From NCBI RefSeq assembly GCF_023516615.1, contig NZ_JAMGBF010000051.1, positions 1-64,000 on the forward strand: a DNA stretch of 64,000 bases, written 5' to 3'. Source of the DNA: Streptomyces panaciradicis. GTDB lineage: Bacteria; Actinomycetota; Actinomycetes; Streptomycetales; Streptomycetaceae. The translations under genes and the position numbers were made by a program. Below the pieces are notes generated by a model. It was not told the origin of the DNA. It searched no databases and worked only from the letters and a program-made list of their open reading frames with translations. Shown here in pieces: positions 1 through 6,949 of this stretch. The first letter of the stretch is position 1; every line of letters begins with the position of its first letter.

Positions 1-1222
1 CCAGCGCCACGCCGGCCGCCACCAGCCACACCCCGGGCCGGCCGGCGGCCGGCACGTCCGGGTGCAGGCCGATCCGGGCCAGCGCGCCCTGTCCGGCCAT
101 CAGCCGGGTGAGCGGCCCCGACAGCAGCGGCGCGCACACCACTGCGGGCACGGCGAGGAACAGCGCCTCCAGCGCGGCGAACGCGGCGATCCGGGCGCGG
201 GAGGCGCCGCGGGCCCGCAGTACCCGGGTCTCGCCGCTGCGTTCGGCGCTCAGCAGCCGGGCCACCAGCAGCAGGGCGCAGCCGGCGAGGAGGCCCAGTT
301 GCAGGGCGACGATCAGCAGGGTGGAACGGGAGACGAGCAGGGAGCGTTCGACGCGGTCGAGGACGTCGGGCAGGCCGGTGGTCACGGCCGTGGAGCCGCC
401 GAGCGCGGGTTGCCGGCGCAGCGCCGCGCCGCCCGCGCGGGCCGCGGCGCGCAGCTCGCCGATGCGGTCGGTGGTGAGCGTGGAGAAGTCGGCCGCCACC
501 AGCCAGGAGGACTGCCCGGCGCTGACCTTGCCGCCGCTCAGGACGCCGGGGGCGGCGAGCAGGGGCCCGTACGTCGTGAAGTCGACGGTCGTGACGCCGC
601 GGCCGCCGAGGTCGTCGAGCCGCCAGTAGGGCGCGTCGGCCGCCACCGGCCGGTACAGGCCGGTCAGCGTGACCCGTACCTTCGGGCCGCCGAGCCGGTC
701 GGTGAGGGTGAGCCGGGCGCCGGGCCTCAGCCCCAGGCGGCGGGCCGCGGTCTGCGGCAGGGCCGCCTCGACACCGGCGGCCTGCCGGGGCATGCGGCCC
801 TCGACGATCCGCACCTGTGTGGCGTCCAGCGCGGCGACGTAGGTGAGGTCGGGGTCGCCGGACCGCTCGGCGGGCGGCTGCAGCGAGCGGGGCAGCGCGT
901 ACGGGCCGGAGCGCACCAGCGTCCGCACGGTCACCGGCAGTCCGTCGAAGGTGCGGCGCGCGGCCTGCCGTACGGCGGTGTCGGCGGCGGCCCGCCGGTC
1001 CGCGGGCACCTCGGACCTGACGATCAGGGCGCTGTCGGCGGCCGTGCGCGGGTCGCGCAGGGAGTGGCGCAGGGCCGCGTCGCCGATCGCGCCCGCGTAG
1101 GCGGTGAGGGTGGCGAGGACCGCCGTGGTCAGCAGGACGGTGAGCAGGGCGGCGGCCAGCAGCAGGCGGTGGGCGCGGGCACGCAGCACGACGAACCGCG
1201 CGAGCGCACCGAACCCCGTCAC
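1..1222 (-). CDS. FtsX-family ABC transporter permease (N-terminal part, runs off left edge)
   Basis: This partial reading frame of about 407 codons continues past the left edge. The GTG start at 1222 gives an N-terminus with one membrane segment (around residues 19-40, rich in Leu/Ala/Thr), then a long extracytoplasmic region. A second hydrophobic helix near residues 290-315 is followed by the LRARGASRARIAAF stretch typical of FtsX/MacB permeases. The family moves lipophilic or peptide substrates with a partner ATPase, which is not in view. The long plus-strand frames over this stretch are shadows. The substrate is unknown; the family call is fairly secure, and the exact start is less so. 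Confidence 0.75.
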   Translation of the reverse strand, partial: MTGFGALARFVVLRARAHRLLLAAALLTVLLTTAVLATLTAYAGAIGDAALRHSLRDPRTAADSALIVRSEVPADRRAAADTAVRQAARRTFDGLPVTVRTLVRSGPYALPRSLQPPAERSGDPDLTYVAALDATQVRIVEGRMPRQAAGVEAALPQTAARRLGLRPGARLTLTDRLGGPKVRVTLTGLYRPVAADAPYWRLDDLGGRGVTTVDFTTYGPLLAAPGVLSGGKVSAGQSSWLVAADFSTLTTDRIGELRAAARAGGAALRRQPALGGSTAVTTGLPDVLDRVERSLLVSRSTLLIVALQLGLLAGCALLLVARLLSAERSGETRVLRARGASRARIAAFAALEALFLAVPAVVCAPLLSGPLTRLMAGQGALARIGLHPDVPAAGRPGVWLVAAGVAL

Positions 1223-1335
1223 CCCGACCCCCCGTGGCCGTCCGGACGACGTCCGGACCTTCCGGCGATGCTGTCAGAGGGGCGGGGTCCCGGGTAAGCG
1301 CTTGTAGATCGAACTTGACCGGATCGTGACCGGTT

Positions 1336-1749
1336 TCAGTCCGGAGTGTTGATCATCGAGGCGGCCGCGTAGGTCAGATACCGCCACAGCTCCTGCTCGT
1401 GCTCCTCGGACAGGCCGAGGTCGTCGACGGCGGTCCGCATGTGCCGCAGCCAGGCGTCGTGCGCCTCGCGGTTCACCACGAACGGCGCGTGCCGCATGCG
1501 CAGCCGCGGGTGGCCGCGGTGGTCGCTGTACGTCGTCGGGCCGCCCCAGTACTGGATCAGGAACAGCGTCAGGCGCTCCTCGGCCGGCCCGAGGTCCTCC
1601 TCGGGATACATGGGCCGCAGGACGGGGTCGTCCGCCACACCCTCGTAGAAGCGGTGGACGAGGCGGCGGAAGGTCTCCTCCCCGCCGACCTGCTCGTAGA
1701 AGGTCTGCGTCTCAAGCGTGCCGCGCCGGATCTCTTTCACGTGCTCCAT
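1336..1749 (-). CDS. glbO: truncated haemoglobin, group II (TrHbO type)
   Basis: The protein is a small haem-binding globin of 137 aa, the usual size for group II truncated haemoglobins, which bind oxygen or handle NO and peroxide. Visible landmarks are the YEQVGGEETFRRLV opening, Tyr35 at B10, MYPE with Tyr48 near CD1, the IQYWGGP turn, the probable proximal His87 in RLRMRHAPF, and Trp100 at G8. The ATG at 1749 matches the family N-terminus; the reading frame extends to 1863, but that extension has no globin character. It is divergent from the methyltransferase gene, with 67 bp between the starts. The symbol is by analogy to mycobacterial glbO. Confidence 0.85.
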   Translation of the reverse strand: MEHVKEIRRGTLETQTFYEQVGGEETFRRLVHRFYEGVADDPVLRPMYPEEDLGPAEERLTLFLIQYWGGPTTYSDHRGHPRLRMRHAPFVVNREAHDAWLRHMRTAVDDLGLSEEHEQELWRYLTYAAASMINTPD

Positions 1750-1816
1750 GCTCTCAGACGCCGGGAACCAGGACTTGAGGCTTAGGTCCCCAGGCATCCG
1801 GGTGCACAGTGGACGT

Positions 1817-2806
1817 ATGGGCGCGCACACCCTCGACGAGGAACTGGCGGACCTCGCCGTCACCGCGCGGGCGGCGCTGGTACGGGAGATCGAGCGCAGC
1901 GGGGCCTGGGAGGGCGACCCGGTGTGGCGGGAGGCGTTCCAGGCGGTTCCGCGCCATCTGTTCGTGCCGTACTACTACGTCGGCGTCCGGGGCGGGTACG
2001 AGCGGCGGTGGGGCGAGAGCCCGGACCGGGCCGCGCGGGAGAAGTGGATGCGCGGCGCCTACGCCGACGCCCCGCTGGCCACCCGGCTGCGCGACGGCGA
2101 CCTGGTCTCCTCCAGCAGCCAGCCCTCGCTCATGGCGAGGATGCTGGCCGAACTGCGTGTGCGGGACGGCGACCGGGTCCTGGAGGTCGGCACCGGCACC
2201 GGCTACAACGCGGCCCTGCTCGCCCACCGGCTCGGCGACGACGACCTGGTCACCACGGTCGACCTCTACCCCGAGATCACGGAGACGGCCCGGCGGCACC
2301 TGGCCGCGGCCGGCCACCGCCCCGTCGTCGTCACCGGCGACGGCGCCCGCGGAGTCCCCGAACGCGCGCCCTTCGACCGGATCATGGCGACCTGCACGCT
2401 GTCCTCGGTGCCGCTCGCCTGGCTCGCCCAGTGCGCCCCGGGCGCCCGCGTGCTGACCCCGCTCGCCACCGGGCTGATCGCCCTGACCGTCGAGGACGCC
2501 GGCCACGCCGAGGGGCGCTTCCTGCACACCCCGGCCTACTTCGTGCCGCTGCGCGGCGAGAGCCGCCCCGAGCCGGAGCCGGCCCACCTCGGCAACGTCC
2601 CGGCCCCCGCCCGCGGCGACGACAACTTCCGCTTCCTGTCCGCCCTCACGCGCGGCACCCTCGACCCGCAGGAGGCGTACGTCCTGTGGGAGCGCGAGGG
2701 CAGGCCGCGGCGCGAGCGGTACGGCGTCACGGTCGACGGCGGCGGCGAGTGGGCCTGGCTGGACGACCCGGAGGGGCCGTACGCCTGGCCCCTGCCGGCC
2801 CGCTGA
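1817..2806 (+). CDS. protein-L-isoaspartate O-methyltransferase-like SAM-dependent methyltransferase
   Basis: This 329-aa protein has a class I SAM-binding core. Motif I is VLEVGTGTGYNAALLAHRLG starting at residue 121, preceded by a PIMT-like SSSSQPSLMARML stretch, the region that contacts isoaspartyl substrate in true PIMTs. A motif II/III region (VDLYPEI, then FDRIMATCTL) follows. The family repairs isoaspartate in aged proteins. The protein is longer than a minimal PIMT of about 210 aa, with an N-terminal extension and a C-terminal domain ending GEWAWLDDPEGPYAWP. Streptomyces carry several such paralogues, some acting on RiPP precursors, so the substrate is open. ATG at 1817 is chosen because it lies just downstream of the divergent promoter region. 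Confidence 0.75.
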   Translation: MGAHTLDEELADLAVTARAALVREIERSGAWEGDPVWREAFQAVPRHLFVPYYYVGVRGGYERRWGESPDRAAREKWMRGAYADAPLATRLRDGDLVSSSSQPSLMARMLAELRVRDGDRVLEVGTGTGYNAALLAHRLGDDDLVTTVDLYPEITETARRHLAAAGHRPVVVTGDGARGVPERAPFDRIMATCTLSSVPLAWLAQCAPGARVLTPLATGLIALTVEDAGHAEGRFLHTPAYFVPLRGESRPEPEPAHLGNVPAPARGDDNFRFLSALTRGTLDPQEAYVLWEREGRPRRERYGVTVDGGGEWAWLDDPEGPYAWPLPAR

Positions 2807-2810
2807 CCGC

Positions 2811-4163
2811 TCAGCCCCGGCGGACGGTGATCGTCGTCCAGGCGCCCACGTGCACCCGGTCGCCGTCCTGCAGCGGTACCGGCACGAAGGGCTGGATCGG
2901 CTCCTCGGAGCCGTTGACCGTCGTGCCGTTCGTGGAGTTCTGGTCGACGACCGCCCAGCTGCCGTCCGGCTGCTGCACCAGCACCGCGTGCTGGTGCGAG
3001 ACGCCCGGGTCCTCCGGCGGCACCGACAGGTCGATGTCCGGGGTGTCGCCGGTGGAGTGGCGGCGGCGGCCGATGGTGATCTGGTTGCCGGAGAGCGTGC
3101 GCTGCTGCTCGGGCGAGTACGCGGGCAGGTTCAGACCCGCGGCCTCCGGACCCGAGCGCTGCATCATCGCCATGAAGTACTCGCGGTCCGGCCCGATCGT
3201 CGCCGTCCAGGTCGCCGGGCCGGCCTGCGGCGGCGCCTGCTGGAAGCCCTGACCGGGCGGCGGGGCCTGGGTGGTGCCGGGCTGCGGGTAGCCGTAGCCG
3301 CCGCCGGGACCGCCCGGGGCGCCGGGGCCGGACGACGGCGGGGAGATCACCCAGTCGTCCTCGTTGCCGCCGAAGGACGGGCCGCCCTGCGGCGGGCGCT
3401 GCGTCTCGCGCGGGAACGCAGGCGGAGCGGGCGGGCCGGACGGGCCGGGCTGCTGGAACGCCTGCGGGATGCCGCCACCGGCACCGCCGGGACCGCCCGC
3501 GGTCGGCGCCGGGCCGGGCGGGACGGGGCGGGAGGTGTCGGGGCCGAAGTTCGAGGGACCGCCCGGCCGGGGGTCGTTGCCGTAGCCTGCGGGACCGCCG
3601 GGGCGGGGGTCGTTGCCGTAGCCGGAGGGGCCGCCCGGGCGCGGGTCGTTGCCGAAGCCCTGCGGGGGGCCGGGCCGGGAGTCGTTGCCGAAGGGGGTGG
3701 GGCCGGAGGGTTCGCCGCCGAACGGCGGGATCGGCTCGGCGGGCCGGTTCACCTGCGACGGGCGCGAGCCCTGGTACTCGTACGCGTCACCGCCGCCGTA
3801 GGACGGGCCGGGCGGCTGCTGGTAGCGCGCGTTCGGGCCGGGGGCCGGTGGGCGCGGGGCGGCCGGGGTGTACGAGGTCGCCGTGTTGGTGAGGAAGTTC
3901 CACCGGCACTCCTCGCAGAACGGCGCACCGCCCTCGCGGGGCGTGCGGCACTGCGGGCACAGCTCGGGCTCCGGGTCCGGCACGGCGGACAGATGCGGGG
4001 GGCGGCCGCCGGGCTGGGCGCCCTGCGGCGGCGGGAAGCCGTAGCCACCGCCCGCGGGGGGCGGCGGGGGCGGGGGCGGAGGTACGGCACCGGCCATGCG
4101 GTGACCGCAGACCTCGCACCAGTCGTCGGAACCCGACTGGTGTCCGTTCGGGCAGGTCGGCAT
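2811..4163 (-). CDS. zinc-ribbon and FHA domain protein, last gene of the GlnX/PknG operon
   Basis: The protein has 450 aa. The N-terminus carries two zinc-ribbon modules: Cys4, Cys16 and Cys19 with a possible His8 ligand, then Cys69/Cys72/Cys83/Cys86. A long Pro/Gly-rich linker follows, with four 12-residue repeats of the form GNDPRPGGPxGY. The C-terminal 95 residues are an FHA phosphothreonine-binding domain: ITIGRRR, then SHQHAVL, then QNSTNGTTVNG. It is transcribed last in the operon with the PknG-type kinase and PP2C phosphatase, so it is a probable substrate or effector, as OdhI/GarA are for PknG in relatives. A good RBS (AAGGAGGGA) precedes the ATG at 4163. The partner is inferred. Confidence 0.88.
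   Translation of the reverse strand: MPTCPNGHQSGSDDWCEVCGHRMAGAVPPPPPPPPPAGGGYGFPPPQGAQPGGRPPHLSAVPDPEPELCPQCRTPREGGAPFCEECRWNFLTNTATSYTPAAPRPPAPGPNARYQQPPGPSYGGGDAYEYQGSRPSQVNRPAEPIPPFGGEPSGPTPFGNDSRPGPPQGFGNDPRPGGPSGYGNDPRPGGPAGYGNDPRPGGPSNFGPDTSRPVPPGPAPTAGGPGGAGGGIPQAFQQPGPSGPPAPPAFPRETQRPPQGGPSFGGNEDDWVISPPSSGPGAPGGPGGGYGYPQPGTTQAPPPGQGFQQAPPQAGPATWTATIGPDREYFMAMMQRSGPEAAGLNLPAYSPEQQRTLSGNQITIGRRRHSTGDTPDIDLSVPPEDPGVSHQHAVLVQQPDGSWAVVDQNSTNGTTVNGSEEPIQPFVPVPLQDGDRVHVGAWTTITVRRG
3570..3690 (-). repeat. four 36-bp tandem repeats coding for GNDPRPGGPxGY
   Basis: Four in-frame 36-bp units begin at about 3573, 3609, 3645 and 3681, seen as a recurring gtcgttgcc core. They encode the Pro/Gly-rich linker of the FHA protein. 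The oldest-looking unit, farthest from the FHA domain, differs (GNDSRPGPPQGF). This looks like expansion of a flexible tether. Confidence 0.85.
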
Positions 4164-4218
4164 GTCGGCGCGTCCCTCCTTCGTTCGTTTCAGGTCACTT
4201 CGCGTGGAGTCTTGACGG

Positions 4219-5565
4219 TCACTTCTTTACACGAACAGTCTTTGTCGACCGTGTCTCGAGAGTCATCTCGTCGGCCTCCGCGACCTTCGCCTTCAGTCGC
4301 ACAGTACCTGTCGCCGCGTCGACGACGTCCACCACCTTCGCAAGCAGTTTCGCAGTATCCGCGTTCCCCGAGACGCTCGCGAGCTGAACGGCCCTGCCCA
4401 GTTTGGCCGTTGCTCCATCGAAATCTCCCGCTTTGCGCAGATCGAGCCCCTGCTGGATGGCCCGGGCCAGCTCGGCCTGGCCCGTGTAGTGGGCGACCTG
4501 CGGGTTGATCGACGTCGACGCCGTCATGTCGTCGGTCCACACGGCCCGGACGAGGCCCTGGGCGCCCAGGTTCTCCGCGGTGCCGTCGGGCCGCGGGACG
4601 ACCAGGGAGACGCGGGCGGCGAGCATCTCCCGGCCGACGGCGGCCGGGGGCACCTCCACGCAGACGTGGTAGTCACGGGACTCGTCCCCCCAGGAGCCGG
4701 TGGGGTAGTCCCCGGCGCGCGGGCCGGCCTCGCTGCGGCGGTCGGTGAGCTCCTCCACGGTGGGGGCGACCTGCTTGACGAACTTGATGGTCGTGCCCAC
4801 CGGCGTCCACAGCCTGAGGGCGACGTCGCCGACCTCCTTGCCCATCGCCGTCTCCATCATCCGCGTGAAGTCGGCGGCGAGGCCGGCCGGGTCGGCGACG
4901 ATGTCGGCGGTGCCGAGCAAGGCCGAGGCGATGCCTGTGACCTCTTTCACTTCCCAGTCGGTGCCCACGCCGCGTGCGTCACAGGTGAACCGTCCGGCGC
5001 AGGAGTCCAGGGCGGCCCTGAGGTCCTCGGGCGACTCGTGCTCGTTGCGGCCGTCGGTGAGCAGGATGCCGTGCCGGATGGTGACGTCGGCGGAGGACAG
5101 CAGGCGGTCGGCCAGCCGCAGCCAGGTGCCGATCGCCGTGCCGCCGCCCGCGCTGAGCTTGCGCAGCGCCTGCTTGGCCTGCTCCCGGGTGGTGGCGTCG
5201 GCCACCGCGACGCGCCCGCCGCCGGGGTAGACCTCCTTGGCGACGTGTGTGCCGCCGATCACCGCGAAGTGCACCCCGTCGCGCAGGGTGTCGATCGCGG
5301 CCGCCGTCGCGTCGCGGGCGTTGCGCATCTTGGTCGGCGGGTAGTCCATCGAGCCGGAGCAGTCGACCATGAGCGCCACGGCCGCGGACGGGCCCTGGCC
5401 GGGCGAGTACAGCTGAGGCGCCGTGACCGCGCCGCCGACGGTGCCGCCGCCGGTGGCGGTCACCGTGACGATCGCGTTGACCTCGCGGCCGCCCTCGGGC
5501 AGGTACTCGTTCTGGTACACGTCCATCGAGAACTGCGGCACGTTCGACTTCGAGAAATTGGCCAT
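4219..5565 (-). CDS. von Willebrand factor A domain protein (TerY/TerF-like)
   Basis: The protein has 448 aa. A beta-rich N-terminus (residues 1-58, MANFSKSNVPQFSMDVYQNE) precedes a VWA domain with an intact metal site: DCSGS at residues 68-72 and LLTDGRNEH further on. A C-terminal region of about 130 residues ends in Lys-rich VRVKK. VWA proteins bind Mg or Mn and act in protein assemblies; those beside PP2C phosphatases and kinases are linked to Ter-type stress systems. It lies between the PP2C gene and the FHA gene in one operon. The ATG at 5565 fits the family N-terminus; an in-frame GTG at 5595 is the alternative. Confidence 0.85.
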   Translation of the reverse strand: MANFSKSNVPQFSMDVYQNEYLPEGGREVNAIVTVTATGGGTVGGAVTAPQLYSPGQGPSAAVALMVDCSGSMDYPPTKMRNARDATAAAIDTLRDGVHFAVIGGTHVAKEVYPGGGRVAVADATTREQAKQALRKLSAGGGTAIGTWLRLADRLLSSADVTIRHGILLTDGRNEHESPEDLRAALDSCAGRFTCDARGVGTDWEVKEVTGIASALLGTADIVADPAGLAADFTRMMETAMGKEVGDVALRLWTPVGTTIKFVKQVAPTVEELTDRRSEAGPRAGDYPTGSWGDESRDYHVCVEVPPAAVGREMLAARVSLVVPRPDGTAENLGAQGLVRAVWTDDMTASTSINPQVAHYTGQAELARAIQQGLDLRKAGDFDGATAKLGRAVQLASVSGNADTAKLLAKVVDVVDAATGTVRLKAKVAEADEMTLETRSTKTVRVKK

Positions 5566-5662
5566 GCCTGATCGAATCCCCCTCGCGCACCTCACAGCCG
5601 TGAGGCGATGACTGGAAGCGGACCGGTCCCCTCCGGTCCGCCGGGCCTCCCCGTGTGCGGCC

Positions 5663-6946
5663 TCAGGCCGATCCTGCCCCCTGGGACACGGCCGGGAACG
5701 GCACGACGGCCACTGTTACGTTGTCGTGGCCCCCGCCGTCCAGGGCGTGACCCACCAGCACCCGGGCGCTGTGCAGGGGGTGCCGGTCGGCGTCCGCGGG
5801 GACGGCCTCGGCCATCTCCTGCGCCGCCTCCGCGTAGTTCCACAGTCCGTCGGTGCACACCACCACCACGCCCGGCCGGTCCGGCTTGAAGGAGGCGGTG
5901 TGCGGGTCCAGTTCGTAGGCGTCCGCGCCGAGCCAGCCGGTGATCGCGTGGGCGCGCTCGTCGGCGTAGGCCTCGGCCTCGTTCATCAGGCCCGCGGCGA
6001 CCATCTGCGCGGCCCAGGAGTCGTCCTCGGTGAGCCGGGCCGGGGGCGAGGAGCGGTCCACCGGGACCCAGTAGGCGCGGCTGTCGCCGACCCAGCCGAC
6101 GACCAGCAGGCCGGAGGTGACGACGGCGCCGACGATCGTGCAGGCGGGCGCGTTCTGGTGCGGGGCGTGCTCGCGGGCCGTGGCGGGCTCGTCGGCCAGG
6201 GCGTTGACCGCGTGCGAGGCGGCGACGATCGCGTCGTGCAGGGCCTGCTGGGGGTGCGTGCCCCGGGGCAGGGCGGCGAGCACCGACTCGCTCGCGGCCC
6301 GGGCGGCGGCGAGGGAGGCGTCGTCGGGGCGGGTCGCGGAGGAGACGCCGTCGCACACGATCGCCACCGAGGCCGGGGTGCCGTCGGGCAGGGCGGTGTG
6401 GCCGATGCCGAAGGCGTCCTCGTTGCGGTGGTGGCGCAGCCCGCGGTCGCTGACCGCGGCCAGCGGGCCGCACTCCTGCTCCATGTGGTCGCGCTCTCGG
6501 GGCTGGGCGTGCCCGCAGTTCTCGCAGTAGCCGTCGCCGTCCACGCGGCCCGCCCGGCAGGCCACACACAGCTTGGGCTCCCCGCCGGGCGCGGAGAGGT
6601 CGGCGACGCGCGGGTCGGGCGCCTGCAACGGGTACTCCTCGGGCTCCGGCGGCCGGTCGAAGCGCACACCGGAGGCCGGGGAGACCGGCGAACCGGTCGG
6701 CGGCGCCTGCGGCGGCAGCGGGACACCGCCCGCCTCCGGGGCCGGCGGCCCGGCCGGTTCCGGCGCGACGGGCCGGTCCGTACCCTCGTGGGCCGCCACC
6801 GGGCTGTTCAGCGCGACCGTCGGGTGGTCGTCCGGCCGTGGCGGCAGTGCGGACAGGTCGTATCCGCACGCACCGCAGAAACGGTCACCCGACTCGAGCG
6901 GCCATTCGCAGCTCGGGCAGGCGGACAACTGGGGCATCTGCGACAT
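5663..6946 (-). CDS. PP2C-type serine/threonine phosphatase with N-terminal zinc ribbons
   Basis: The protein has 427 aa. A zinc ribbon (Cys10, Cys13, Cys24, Cys27) opens it, and a second Cys-pair module (LCVACRAG, then YCENCGHAQ) lies near residues 125-150. The PP2C domain fills the rest: SDRGLRHHRNEDAF, VAIVCDGVSS, VGWVGDSRAY, VVVCTDGLWNY and DNVTVAVVPF supply the metal-binding Asp residues. It should remove phosphate from Ser/Thr residues placed by the kinase encoded just upstream. The ATG at 6946 is 3 nt past the kinase stop, implying coupled translation; a TTG at 6949 is also in frame. There are no membrane segments, so it is cytoplasmic. Confidence 0.92.
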   Translation of the reverse strand: MSQMPQLSACPSCEWPLESGDRFCGACGYDLSALPPRPDDHPTVALNSPVAAHEGTDRPVAPEPAGPPAPEAGGVPLPPQAPPTGSPVSPASGVRFDRPPEPEEYPLQAPDPRVADLSAPGGEPKLCVACRAGRVDGDGYCENCGHAQPRERDHMEQECGPLAAVSDRGLRHHRNEDAFGIGHTALPDGTPASVAIVCDGVSSATRPDDASLAAARAASESVLAALPRGTHPQQALHDAIVAASHAVNALADEPATAREHAPHQNAPACTIVGAVVTSGLLVVGWVGDSRAYWVPVDRSSPPARLTEDDSWAAQMVAAGLMNEAEAYADERAHAITGWLGADAYELDPHTASFKPDRPGVVVVCTDGLWNYAEAAQEMAEAVPADADRHPLHSARVLVGHALDGGGHDNVTVAVVPFPAVSQGAGSA

Positions 6947-6949
6947 CAA

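Noticed and set aside
62..1297. 411-aa plus-strand frame at the left edge
   Set aside because: Antisense shadow of the FtsX-type permease, whose membrane helices are clear on the minus strand.
3570..3690. Possible CRISPR-like repeats
   Set aside because: 36-bp repeats without spacers, in frame inside the FHA protein.
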